In this document: one piece after another, positions 45,611 through 57,670 of the stretch | How positions within the stretch are numbered: position 1 is the first letter of the stretch | Layout: each line of letters opens with the position of its first letter | Assembly (NCBI GenBank): GCA_019426215.1 | Contig: CM033395.1 | Span: forward strand, 255,501-319,500 | From: Buddleja alternifolia | Taxonomy: Eukaryota > Streptophyta > Magnoliopsida > Lamiales > Scrophulariaceae | Reading direction: 5' to 3' | DNA length: 64,000 bases | Program-made: the position numbers and the translations under genes | The notes under the pieces: generated by a model | Database searches by the model: none | What the model was told of the DNA's origin: nothing | What the model saw: the letters and a program-made list of their open reading frames with translations, nothing else

Positions 45611-47244
45611 CGATTCTTTATCTCAAGTCGAGCTACCGACTCTAAACTAGCGCTTCTTGGGAGGCAACCCAAGTTTGTAAGTTTTCTTTTCTTTTTGCTT
45701 TCGTTTTGTTTTGTTTAGTTTGTTTCTTTTTATTGTGTTCAAGCATGCACTTTGGGCATGTATGTTTTTCTTATGCTTGATGGTTTAAAAAGTTGAAGTG
45801 TTAGATATGATGCACATTTGGACCCCACCTTTAGAGATTCTTATTTTACTCGATAAGAGGAGAAACTTTGTAAGGATGCATTGGAAGCTTAAGGATGTTC
45901 TTCAATATCCTTGGTTGTAAGTGTTCTTTTATCTTTGTGTATGCCTGTTGTAACAACATTGGGGACAATGTTGGATTTAAGTTTGGGGGTAGAAGAGTAT
46001 CTATTTTGAATATTGAAAATGCAATCCTAATTTTTAACTTGAATTTGGGGAAAGTTTGTTTGATATCATGTTTATATGCTTCTTTGTTGAGAAAATCAAG
46101 CATGAAAATTTTTTAGTCCTTCCAATTGATGCATTGAAATTGATTTACTTGGAAAAATGACATGAATTCTTGAAATAATCTGAATTTAATGGAATATATA
46201 TATCTTTGAAATTGCTCGTGGAGACCTTAGACTAGAATTGATTCTTTAGATGATTCACAATGCACTTAAATCGAAGGTAGAGGAGTTGAGAGGATAACCA
46301 TCTTGAGACACTTAAGGAATTATTCCCAGAAATATTAACTTAGATTTCTCATAAGGTTATAAGTTGAGTAGTAATTTTATATGCTAACAATGAATTGAAA
46401 AGGTTGAATTTTGGTATGACCAAAAGTGGTCAGGCTAATACGTACCGGAGGTGAAAAGTTTCATGCCTATATACTGTACTATTATGCTAATTTGAGCTAT
46501 GCTCAAGCCAAAAGAAGTGTTTAAAAGATCTAGTTTTATTTCGTGGCCTTTGATACTCAAGTGATTAAATCCTTAGGAGTGTCTCTACACTTAATGCCCT
46601 ACAACTATCTAGTTTGGGAGTCATTGGTCTAAAACTTGTTACATGGGTGTCATAGAAAGCCTAATGGAATAAAACATTGCACATGATCTAGCCTTAATGA
46701 AGTTTAATGGAAATTCCATATGAATTGAATGTTGAATATTTGAGATAATGAAATTTAAATGGCTATGAGATTTTCTATAATTCTTGTGCCTTGTGTTTGA
46801 TCAAAAGTTGATAGATATGGGATTAATGTCCAAAATTTGGTAAGGATGCCTCTCGACTATAATACCCTAGATTTATTTTTCACTATACCCTAAGGAGTCA
46901 TTTCAAGTATTGGTGTCACATGAGCAAAAGTAGTTGATATGTATATATATATTTGTAAACTTTAAAAGGTTGATTTTATGTCATTCATTCTTGTTGATCA
47001 TATTGAGATGTGTTGATTCGGTTGGGATTGGAAATTTGCTAGATTTTGTGGGTATATCTTATGCAAACCCTCACGAGATTATAACTCGTCCTTTGAGGTA
47101 ACTCAAAGGTTTAAAGGCTTGTTGTACCCGCTAAGTGCAATCGTTTACTCCACGAAAGTGAGTTAGTTAGTTGTTTTGTTTTCTCCCATTGAATGATGTT
47201 GGTCTTGCCTTATAGCTCTTATTGCTCGAGTTCGAGCAATTGAT
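45611..47244 (+). other. 3' noncoding region of element C
   Basis: Lacks ORF3 entirely: the post-pol stem-loop (45656-45673) is soon followed by the AACATTG-GGGA-CAATGTT stem-loop (45955-45972) and an internal polypurine copy (45979-45990). Further stems lie at 46492-46506 (TTGAGC-TAT-GCTCAA), 47073-47089 (ACGAG and CTCGT), 47090-47109 (CCTTTGAG-GTAA-CTCAAAGG) and 47221-47240 (ATTGCTCGA-GT-TCGAGCAAT). Confidence 0.75.
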
Positions 47245-47258
47245 AAGTTTGGGGGTGT
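47245..47258 (+). promoter_or_regulatory. 3' polypurine tract of element C
   Basis: AAGTTTGGGGGTGT directly before the LTR start TGATAAG. Confidence 0.88.
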
Positions 47259-49194
47259 TGATAAGAGGTGTTTTTACGTGTTTTTAAGACCGTAATTCTT
47301 ATGATTTGGATTCACTTATTGCTTAAATCATGTCACATTTGCATTTAATAGGTGTGTTAAGTGAATACAGGTAATAAATGAGAATACATGAAGAAAAGGG
47401 AAGAAAAACGATGTACAAAACAAGTTCAAGCATGTTTTTCAACACCGAGGCGGTTTATACATCTCCTACCACATTCGAGCGATAATTCCGTACATTTCGA
47501 GACCGACTTAGACAAAGTTTCCTTCTACAAAGTTTTAGATGTATGTCTTAGCTTCAAATGGGAATTTGAAACATCGAAATCGGAGGTCTATAGAGATAAT
47601 TGTGAAGGAAATACGATTGCTGCGCCGAACAGAGAAGTACATGTGCCAGGATACGCCCCAGCGCCCTCCTAGTCATGCCTAGGCATGGATAGTCCGAATG
47701 TTACTCCTTTTTCAGCCTAAATTCCAGCCTTATATGATGGGTAAGAATCACTTTTGGCCATAATTCAGCACATGTGTTGAGGGGTTGTCATAAGTGTGTT
47801 TCTTGGTAGATTTACTTTATGGGCGCCAAATCAGAAACAATCCCCATGTTCAAACGTAATTTAGGTATACTTAGAGACCGAATTGGACAAAATGTCCTTC
47901 GGCAAAGTTGTAGATCTATGTGTTATCTGAACATGGGGACTTGAATCATCCAATTTGGAGATCTGTAGAGAAGTTTATGAGGAACATACTAAGACTACGC
48001 TGGAAAGCAAGAAAATGGCAGCATGCATGTGTTTTGTTGAAGTTTTCACATGGTTATGCTTGGTGGAATTCTTAATGGCCGAAAGTTCAGCATTTTTTAG
48101 CTAGTTGGAATCTTAAAAGCCAAGCTTTAAGCATCACCTTAGGTGGAATTCTCATTGGGGAACTTTAATGGGAATTCTTAATGCATACTTTAGTGGAATT
48201 TTGGCTATAAAAGGAGGGGGAACCCATACTCTTCATCATTCACTATCAATTTCAGATTCTTAGAGGAGAGGGGGGCAGCCCCTAATCTGATTTCTCCACC
48301 ATTCATCACCATTCTTCATCACTCTTGGAGGGGAAAACTAGAGGAAGGAAAAGAGCTTGGGGATTGAAGGCTCAACTTCAAAATCCATCATTATTCACTT
48401 TTGAGGGAGTTTTTATAGCTTTTCATTTCAATTATGTCTATGAACATGTGTATTAATTCATTTATGTTTTTCATATTATCCATTATGAACTAAATTCATA
48501 AGACTAGGGCCATGTAAGGCCAAATTGTGATATATGCTTATAATAGATGATTGTTGAGGTTGTTCTTATATTGTTATGTGATGTGAATTTGTGTTTTTGC
48601 CTATCTTGCATATACTTGATCACTATATGTTAGAATCTTATGCCTAGGTTAATATTTCGGGAGAAAATTTACTTAGGGTGCAAGAAATTCACATCATGAC
48701 CCGTAACTAATGAGGAATTGCCCTAGACATAGGTAAAGATTCCCGGGTGAAGTTGTTCGATTCAAATCGAGTGAACTCTAGTACGTTAATGCATGTTTAG
48801 TGGTTAGATTTTCGGATAGGAATATTTGGGAAATCACGATCTAAGCATAGGAGTTTATACGCGAGACATCGGTTATTCTCTACCCTCGGAGTTCTCACCA
48901 TAACAATATAAGCGTAATCCTTCAACTAGAATCTTTATAAGTATAATTGGTCAATTTGAACCTAGCATGTGCCTTAGTCTCCGTTTATACTTTGTGTGAA
49001 ATCAATTGTGTAATCTTGTTCTTATTGTACGCATTTACCTATAATTTACTTTAATTATATTTGTTCTTTTTTTCGTTAAAATCATAAACTAAAATTCAAG
49101 TCTCCGTGGTTCGACAATCCGGACTTTTAGTCCACTTATTACTACACACGACTAGTGCACTTGCTATCATAGCACGTTGGCTTTTAGCGTGTCA
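47259..49194 (+). mobile_element. 3' LTR of element C
   Basis: 1936 bp, nearly identical to 38184-40120. The few differences I saw in the first 300 bases are mostly C/T. TATAAAAG at 48206-48213. It ends GTGTCA and is followed at once by the protease of element H. Confidence 0.95.
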
Positions 49195-49984
49195 GCAATC
49201 CCAAGTCAACCTCAATGAGCCTTCAACTTGCCGATCGATCAATGAAGAGGCTTAAGGGGATAATCGAAGATGTTATTGTCCAAGTCGACAAGTTTTATTT
49301 CCCGGTTGATTTTGTGGTCCTTGATATGGAGAAGATGTGGAGGTGCCATTAATCCTAGGGAGACCATTCCTAGCCACGGGTACAGCGGTGATTGACATTG
49401 CTAATGGTAAGCTAACTTTGAATGTGGGTGACGACAAGGTTACCTTTGATGTCTAAAAAGTCCTACAACACCCTCTTGATCATGACTCGTGTTTTCGAAT
49501 TGATACGTTTGACCCGTTGATTGTTGAGTATTTGTAGGGCAATATGATTGAAAATTCATTCGAACGGGATCTTATGAACTCCATACAAGTGGACTCGGAG
49601 AGTGAGGATCAAGTGGAAAGCGTTCTAAGCTTGGAATGCAAATCCTCCTATCATTCAAGAGGCTTCATCAAAGTTGATAGATCATTGTCGGGAGTCACTC
49701 GCCCATCTATTGAAGAACCCCCTTCTCTCGAACTCAAACCTCTCCCCTCCCACCTTAAATATGTGTATTTAAATGATGATGAGACACTACCATTGATCAT
49801 TTCTTCGTCTCTTTCTGGACCACAAGAAGAGCAACTAATGAGAGTGTTGAGGTCTCACAAACGAGCTTTCGGGTGGAAAATTGCGGACATCAAAGGCATT
49901 AGTCCAGCGATATGTATGCACAAGATACTTATGGAGAACTCCGCCAAGCCTACACGCCAACCAAAACAGAGGTCAAACCCATAA
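49195..49984 (+). pseudogene. Protease end and Pol start of element H
   Basis: Continues from 38183: [20 protein letters not shown] and FYFPVDFVVLDME, then a one-base loss near 49330, then stops. 49544-49984 is open and runs from the post-protease part through [24 protein letters not shown] without a break. This shows that Gag-Pro-Pol was originally one frame. A TAA at 49982 replaces a CAA found in C. Confidence 0.85.
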
Positions 49985-51341
49985 ATACAAGAGGTAGTAA
50001 AGAAGGAAGTGATAAAATTGCTCGATTCAGGTATAATCTATCCTATTTTTGGTAGTGCGTGGGTGAGCCCTACCCAAGTGGTGCCCAAGAAAGGGGGGAT
50101 AACGGTAATTGAGAATGCGAATCATGAATTGATCCCAACTCGTATGCTTAGCGCGTGGAGTGTGTGTGTATAGATTACCATAAATTTAATGATGCCACCC
50201 GTAAGGATCATTTCCCCCTCCCTTTTATTGACCAAATGCTTGAAAGGTTAGACGGGCATGAGTTCTATTGTTTCCTTGATAGTTACTCCGGCTATAATCA
50301 AATTGCCATAGATCTCGAGGACCAAGAGAAAACCACTTTCACTTCTCCCTATGGCACATTTGCTTATAGAAGGATGTCATGTGGCTTGTGTAATGCCCCC
50401 GCCACCTTTCAAAGATGCATGATGGTGATTTTTCATGATATGGTTAAAGATTTCCTAGAAATTTTTATGGACGACTTTTCTGTGTTCAGAACAACTTTTG
50501 ATACATGTCTTGCTCATTTGAATAATGTGCTAAAACGTTGTGAGGAAACCAACCTTGTTTTGAATTGGGAAAAATGTCATTTAATGGTCCGGGAGGGAAT
50601 TGTGCTTGGCCATAAGATCTCTCAAAACGGGATCGAAGTGGACCAAGCCAAGATTGAGGTCATAGAAAAGCTTCCCCCGCCCACTTCGGTCAAAGCCGTT
50701 AGGAGTTTTCTCGGGCATGCCGGTTTCTATAGGCGATTTATCTTGAACTTCTCTAAAATTGCAAAACCTTTGTCTAATTTGCTTGTCTAGGATGCACTGT
50801 TTAATTTCAATTCTTCTTGTATGTAGGCCTTCCTCGCTTTGAAGAATGTTTGGTCTCCGCCCCTATCATGTCATCCCCCGATTGGAGCTTACCATTCGAG
50901 TTGATGTGTGATGCGAGTGACACCGCAGTTGGAGTGGTCCTTGGCCAAATAAAGGAAAAGGTATTTCGAACCATTTACTATGCTAGTAAAACTCTTAACG
51001 ACACAAAATTGAATTATGCCACCACGGAAAAGGAGTTACTAGCCATAGTATTTGCATTCGACAAGTTCCACTCTTACCTCATGCTAAACAAAGTGATAGT
51101 TTACACCGATCATTCAGCCTTAAAATATTTGCTTGCTAAGAAAGATGCCAAATCGAGACTCCTTAGGTGGATTTTGTTACTACAAGAATTTGATTTAGAG
51201 ATAAAAGATAAGAAAGGAACCGAGAATGTAGTAGCCGACCACCTCTCGCGATTAGAGCTAGTGAATGATCCATTAGATGAGACACCCATTCGTGAGGAAT
51301 TCCTGGATGAACACCACCTTGCTATTTCTAACAATATTTGA
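49985..51341 (+). pseudogene. Reverse transcriptase and RNase H of element H
   Basis: A two-base insertion near 50155 shifts the frame. 50155-50790 carries [13 protein letters not shown] and the catalytic FMDD block. TAG codons at 50788-50790 and 50824-50826 interrupt it; the second matches CAG in C. 50817-51341 carries the RNase H ([34 protein letters not shown]). A TGA ends it at 51339-51341. Confidence 0.85.
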
Positions 51342-52626
51342 CTTTGGTATGCTAACTTTGCCAATTACATTATTACGGGCCTCCTTCCCCCGGATATCAC
51401 TTTTCATCAAAAGTAGAAATTTCTATTTCAGGTGAAGCAATATCTATGGGAAGAGCCCTTTCTATTCAAAGTTTGTGCAGATGGCTTAATTCGACGTTGC
51501 ATACCCGAAACGGAAGTGAATTCTATCCTTTCTCATTGTCATGATATGGTGGTGGGTGGCCACTTTGGGCCCTCCAAAACGGTAGCTGAGATCCTCCAAT
51601 CAGGTTTCTTCTGGCCTACTCTTATTAAAGATGCATATCATCATGTCAAATCATTTGATCGATGTCAACAAATGGGGAACATCTCTAAACGTCATGAAAC
51701 ACCTTTAAATAGCATGTAAAAGCATGAGTTGTTCGATGTATGGGGTATGGACTTTATGGGCCCTTTCCCCAGTTCTTGTTCAAACAAATACATCCTTGTC
51801 GCGGTAGCCTATGTCTCCAAATGGGTGGAAGCCGTGGCCTCACCCACTATGATGCTCTGGTAGTCACTCGTTTTCTAAAGAAGCATATTTTTACTCGATT
51901 TGGAACTCCCCGAGCCATCATTAGTGACGGGGGCACCCACTTTTGCAACAAACAGTTCAAGCTTTTATTGAACAAGTACTGGGTGAGGCATAAAATTTCG
52001 ACCCCATACCACTCGCAAACGAGTGGACAAGTGGAAGTTTCAAATAGGGAGATTAAGCGCATCTTAGAAAAAACGGTCAATGCATCAAGAAAGGATTGGT
52101 CCCTTAAGTTAGATGATGCTCTTTGGGCCTATAGGACCGCCTATAAAACCCCAATTGGCATGTCCCCGTATCGTCTTGTTTTTGGCAAAACATGTCATTT
52201 TCCCGCTGAGCTTGAGCATCGTGCCTTTTGGGCTATCAAGTTTCTGAATTTTAACTCTCAACGTGTAGGTACACAACGTTTGCTACAACTCAACGAGCTT
52301 GAAGAATGGCGTCACCTCGCCTATGAGAACATAAAACTCTACAAGGAGCGTACCAAAATGTGGCATGACAAGCATATCCTCCCCCGGGAGTTCCATAAGG
52401 GAAAGAGGGTGTTACTATATAACTCTCGACTCTGACTCTTCCCCGGGAAGCTTAAATCTCGATGGTCGGGCCCATTTTTTATTTCCCATGCCTATCCATC
52501 GGGCGCCATCGAGCTTACAATGGATAAAGGACAGACTTTCTTGACTAACGCTCAATGTTTGAAACCATATGCCTGGCTGGATGGACCGAGAGACAAAGTT
52601 TCCATCATCCTTGAGGACCCTCCATG
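51342..52626 (+). pseudogene. Integrase of element H
   Basis: Zinc finger HCHD, GGHFGP, but FDRC in place of CDRC, so one metal-binding Cys is lost. A stop at 51717 and a frame change precede the core ([20 protein letters not shown]). The CGA of C is TGA at 52433-52435. The C-terminal part is recognisable to about 52626. Confidence 0.85.
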
Positions 52627-53472
52627 ATTTCTCGCTTTAAGTCGAGCTAACGACTCCAAACTAGCGCTTCTTGGGAGGCAACCCAAGCTTTCTTTCTGTT
52701 TGTTTTATCATTTTCTCGTGTTTTCCCGTTCGTTGTTTTATTTTCTCGCTTTAAATCCTTGTTGATCCTACACAACAGGTGACCCGCGCCCAGGCGCCGA
52801 TCATACCGCGCCTACACGCCTAGGGATCCCAGGAGCTCACTTTGCTTCGCATCATGGCGCCCGAGCGCCACCAGATACGCGCCGCGGAGCACATTCCCCC
52901 ATGCCCAGGCGCCACAAATTGAGCGCCTAGGCGCCGAAGGATCTCAACGCCACATTCAGGTACGCAATTAGGTGCCTAGGCCCCATTTCCTATACTTATG
53001 TAATTTCTTGGTCAAAGCAGTCAAAATTTCTCAATTTCCTCCGAAACCCCTCTCCAAAAGTGATTTTTGGCGATCCTCTCGCTCGTTCCGGCCATCTCCA
53101 CCTTTCTCCACCGTTGATTTCCACCATCACTCCCCGCCACGCAGTGGGTTCCTTACACATCCGATTTGTTGCACCAATTTTTGGGAAAAAGGTGAGTTTT
53201 GGCTACCTTTTTCTTATATCTCCGATTTTCGCCGAATATTGGTGTGGATTTTGTGATTGTGGGAAGCCATTATCTTTTTGAGGATTTGGGGCATTGACTG
53301 TGATATTTGGTGCATATTTTTTGTGAAATTTGTGGATATTGTGGTTTGTTGTTGTTGGATTGTGGGTTGATACCTGTTTGTGGAGTGTTGTCGTTAGGTT
53401 GGTTGAATTGGGGTAGAGTCGAGAACTTGGGATTCAATTTACGCCTTTACACCGCTCATTTGTCATTTGAAA
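52627..53472 (+). other. Leader between pol and ORF3 in element H
   Basis: Post-pol stem-loop (52670-52687), an acceptor-like ACAACAG near 52781, a GGCGCC-type repeat (52785-52985), and a 5' splice donor AAAAAG followed by GTGAGT with GT at 53192-53193. A GT-rich, intron-like stretch runs to the ORF3 start. It has the same order as in element A. Confidence 0.6.
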
Positions 53473-54716
53473 ATGCCGAAAACAACCACTAAACAGTCCA
53501 AAGGCAAGAAGAAAATAGGTGAGGGTTCCTCTAACGAGCCCAAGACTCTCTTCGATCTCCATTTTGCGGACCCCAAAGTTCAGATTCTATGCCAAAGTTT
53601 GAGCACCCCCCGTACTCTAATTAAAGATCATTATTTGATCATCCGAGGACAGCCCGAGGCCATCCACCTTCCTTGGGTCCTCAAATTTTTCAGTTCCGAT
53701 GTGTATTGTGAGATTGAGAATTGAGTATGGATAGGGCCTACACTTTTGGTACGGGGTACGGAGGTCACCTATGCGTTGGGAAAGATAAGGGACTGCATAG
53801 GTACCCACATCCCTCAGACGTGCAAGTTCATGTCTCTATACAACGCGGGGTACCTACGGGTTAACTTGTCAGATATTTTGTGGGTTATTGCACTAGATGG
53901 TTGGGAGTGGTTGCCCGGAGATGCTCATATTCCCCGTCGGGCTCTACTTCCCGCGGCAGCATTTTGGTTAGACTTCATCAGATTTAATTTGATCACGAGC
54001 ACCAACCGGTCAGAGGCTAACAAGGAAAGGGCCACCCTTATTTAGGCCATTATGTCCAAGAAAGCTGTAGACTTTGCACGGGTGATTCACAAGTCCTTGG
54101 AGGACCATTTTCGAAAATTGAAGAACGAGTTGGGGCCATTGATCATCAAGGAGATGGCCTAGCAAAAGGGTGATGGGCCCACCAGGAAGAACCCCATCAT
54201 TCTCCCGTCACTTATCACCATTTTGTGCAAGGAGGCTAAGGTTCCGTCATTTCCCATGGAGTGCACGGAGCTCCCTGGTTCTTCTCTAGCTGTAGTAGCT
54301 GATGACCCATAGGCTCCCCCACCATAGGCCACCTCTAAGAGGCCTCGCCCGTCGTCGTCCCGACCTACTAGTTCTCTACAGTTCCCACCGCTAGATGCCG
54401 CCGCCATTGGACAATTGAGGGATGAGTTGAGGGTTGAGATGAGGATGTTTATGATCGACACATGTGCATACTTCCGTCAGCTTCTCATCGAGCAGGACAC
54501 ATTTGTCGGTCGGGGCCCGTTTGACTATTCTACTCCTCCACCTTACCCGCGCCCCACTCCTCAATAGCCCGAGGACGTGCCCGAGTCGGGCGCTATACTC
54601 CCTGTGGGAGGTGATGATGATGATCCTGATGACGAGGGTAGCCCTATGCTCGATTTGGCTGATCTCGGGGGAGGAGAGGACGAGGACTATATTGACCGTT
54701 TTGGCACTGAGGAGTA
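53473..54716 (+). pseudogene. Athila ORF3 of element H
   Basis: One frame of about 415 codons from MPKTTTKQSKGKKK to an acidic end (GGGEDEDYIDRFGTEE). It shows N-terminal and C-terminal parts that are separate in element A joined in one gene. Shared blocks: IPRRALLPAAAFWLDFIRFN, LITSTNRSEANKERAT, GRGPFDYST. It is interrupted by a TGA at 53722 and by TAG codons at about 54043, 54160, 54310, 54325 and 54565. Several of these stand where glutamine is expected. No membrane span is seen. Confidence 0.8.
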
Positions 54717-56350
54717 ATCTTGTCTTTTATTTTCCATTTCCTGTTTCGTTTTGTTATTTTTGTTAATCTTTTGGTTTGGTTTGTTGGATATTATTACCTG
54801 TTAGATGCTCTTTTGCTTTCCTTCTAGTTATTTTATCTATGCAATTTTTAGTTTATGCTTGTTTCGTTGTGTTTTCCTCGTTCCTATCCTATTTTTAATG
54901 ATTCGGATGGCTAGCATATGTTTAAATGTGTAGTAGTTGACATCGGGGTTGCCACTCTTGGACTCAATTGCCTTAGTGGACTCGGGTTTGCTTTTCAGCA
55001 ACCCTATGGTGATGTGTACTTTACCCTTTTCTTTTTCGAACATTGGGGACCAAGTTCATGTTAAGTTTGGGGAGGGGGGGGGGGGAGTACTAGCTCCATT
55101 GTAGTCATATTTATCCATGTTTTAGATATTTCGGTCCAAGTTTGGGGGGGTGGTACTTCTACATGTGAAGCTTGTGCAATTTTGTGAAATTTTGAATTTT
55201 TTTTTGGATAGAATTTCAACCCTTCACTCGATGCATTGAGAATGGTTAATTTGAATACATGGCATGTTTTCTCTATCAATGTGGATTTTAATGACTATAC
55301 ACATCGTTCCTTGCTTGTGGGACCCTAAACTAGACTAGATTGACCTTAAGATGATTCACATATGCACATAAGTCAAGGGTAGAGGAGTTCAGTATGTAAC
55401 CATTTTGAAACACTTAAAGGCGTGATCCCAAAATATCAATCTAGAATTTTCACATGTGTTGTGAGTTGAGAATGTTAGCTTTGTACGCTTAACAATAATA
55501 AAAGAGGTTGAACATTGGTATGACTGCAAAAGTCAGGCTTAATAGATACTGGGGGCGAAGAGCACCATGCCTAGAATACTGTACTATTATGCTAATTTGA
55601 GCTAAGCTCAAGCCAATGCAAGTGTAAAGATTAATAAGGACCTAATTTGGTTTTGTGGCCTTTGACACTCGAGCGATTAAGCCCTTAGGAGTGTCTCTAC
55701 ACTTAATACCTTAAAGCCGTCTGGTTTGGGAGTTATTGGCATAAAGCTCGTTACAAGGGTGTCATAGAAAGCCTAAGAGGATCAAACATTGCACATGGTC
55801 TAGTCTCTAATGTTTTGAGTTGAAAGTTGCATAAGTTAAAGCCTAAAGTGATGCATTTTTAGTGGCTATGAAGTTTTCTTCAATTCTCGTACCATGTGAC
55901 TAATCGAAAGTTGATAGATATGGGATTAATGCTTCAAAAGTGGTAAGAATGCCACTCGACTATAATGCTTGAGATTTATTACACTAAACCTTTAGGATGA
56001 TCTTTTCGATGTTAAGGCGTAACATGAGCAAGTATGTGACGTGTATATATATGTAAATTTGAGTTTAAACAGATGAATTCATACCAATGTGTTTTATTAA
56101 TCATATTGATTTTCGTTGATTGATCGGGGTTGAAAATCTTTCAATTTTGTGGGTATATCGTCTGCAAACTCTCACGAGACTATAACTCGTCCTTTAAGGT
56201 AACACAAGGGTTCAAAGGCTTGTTGCATCCACTAAATGCAACCGTGTACTCCACGAAAGTGAGTTAGGTAGTTTCTTTTTATTGTTTTCCCTGTGTTTGA
56301 TAATGATCTCGTATCTTATGCCATTTCTTGCTCGAGGTCGAGCAATTGAT
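54717..56350 (+). other. 3' noncoding region of element H
   Basis: Degenerate AACATTG stem-loop (55039-55056), two internal polypurine-like tracts (from 55063 and 55138-55150), the stem TTGAGC-TAA-GCTCAA (55597-55611), ACGAG and CTCGT arms (56174-56190), and TTGCTCGA-GG-TCGAGCAA (56328-56345). It matches the layout of element A. Confidence 0.7.
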
Positions 56351-56364
56351 AAGTTTGGGAGGGT
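56351..56364 (+). promoter_or_regulatory. 3' polypurine tract of element H
   Basis: AAGTTTGGGAGGGT directly before the LTR start TGATAGGAG. Confidence 0.8.
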
Positions 56365-57670
56365 TGATAGGAGTCGTTTTTGCATGAGTTTTTAGGCCTT
56401 TTTAGTGACTATTCAGGCCCGTATATAGTTTATTTCGTGCCACTTGTGCGTTTAATATGTGTGTAAAGTGATTTCAGGTAGTAAGCGACGATGGACGAAG
56501 AAAAGGGCAAAAAGACGACTCATTTATCCAACTCTACTCAAGGCTTCGCAGTGAGGCGCCCAGGCGCCACTTTACCCGCGCCCAGGCACGATCCTAGCAG
56601 ACAGAAGTCAAGCTTCGTAGAGCCACGCCTGGGTGCCCCTATTCTCCACACCTGGGCGCCCCTGAGCTTTTGCCCCAAGAAACACACGCCACGTAGGTTG
56701 CGCCTAGGCGCCGTGATAACAGAATTTTGGAAGTATAAAATTGGATTTTTCAATTCATTTTAGGGGTTCGAAATCTGGGAGATTGAAGGCGATTTTCTGG
56801 GTTTTGGGCCATTCTTCATCAACTCTAAGAGGCTAAGAAGGAGGTTTAGCTTGGGATTGAAGCTCTTGACTCGGATACATCATCGATCAAGCGATATAGG
56901 GAGTTTTTATATGTTTTTCATTACATACTTGTCTATGATTATGTATATGACTACATTAGGCTCTTTTATGTTATTGATTATGAGCTAAATTTGAGAGACT
57001 AAGGCCATGTGAAGGCCAAATTTATGAGTCAATATATATGAAGTTATTTTTGTTTTAATTCTCCTATTGCTTTGTGTGTTAATTTTATGTTTTTATTCCA
57101 ATCATGTGCTTGATCACCATGTACTTGCTATCTTGCCAAATCTAGTTGTTCGAGAGAAGATAGGTTAGGGTTCAAGGGAATTAACACATCATCCGAAACA
57201 AATGAGGAATTGCTCCTAGAAATAGGTAAAGATTTCCAGGTGCTGTTAGCCGGATTTATTTGGGGAAGCCCTAGAACGTTAATGCGTGGTTATTGATTAG
57301 ATTCTCTTATAGACATATTTAGAAAATCGTCAATTAATCATAGAATTATTATGAGCCGAGACATCGGGTAATAGTTAACTTAGGAGTTTCCACCAAAGCA
57401 ATAGGACTCTAATAATTCGAGGAGTAACCATATATATTGACGAGTAGATTCGGTTGTAGCATGTGCCTTGGTCATTTTATCATACATGAGTTTTAATCTA
57501 TAGCTCGTTCCTTTTTCATCCTTCGTTTATTCAATCAATTCTTGCACGTTACTTTAATTGTCTTTCTTTTATTGTTAATCATAAACTAAATTACCTAGTC
57601 CTTGAGGTTCGACAACCCTGACTTTTAGTCCACTTATTTCTACGCACGACTTGTATACTTGCTATCCAAG
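56365..57670 (+). mobile_element. 3' LTR of element H, truncated at its end
   Basis: Matches the 5' LTR from TGATAGGAG up to CTTGCTATCCAAG. The last 22 or so bases (through GTGTCA) are missing, and copia element G follows. GGCGCC block 56552-56716; TATAAAA at 56734-56740. Confidence 0.88.

Larger units (their letters stand above)
38184..49194 (+). mobile_element. Full-length Athila-type element C
   Basis: 11,011 bp, complete from LTR to LTR, inserted in the protease of element H. The flanks are ACAAT (38179-38183) and GCAAT (49195-49199), a 5-bp duplication with one mismatch. The host reading (KKLGLDN, then PKSTSMSLQL) continues across it. LTRs are 1937 and 1936 bp and highly similar. It has gag-protease and pol ORFs but no ORF3. 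The youngest-looking element in the window. Confidence 0.95.
34661..57670 (+). mobile_element. Athila-type element H (interrupted by element C)
   Basis: 5' LTR 34661-36010, tRNA-Asp-type primer site, broken gag-protease, then element C (38184-49194), then the rest of protease, RT, RNase H, integrase, ORF3, 3' noncoding region, polypurine tract and a 3' LTR that lacks its last bases. Its own length is about 12 kb. Reading frames carry many stops and shifts. It is inserted in the integrase of copia element G, with an unusual right border. Confidence 0.9.

Noticed and set aside
54159..54461. Antisense ORF opposite ORF3 of H
   Set aside because: It is a shadow of the conserved ORF3 frame on the plus strand.
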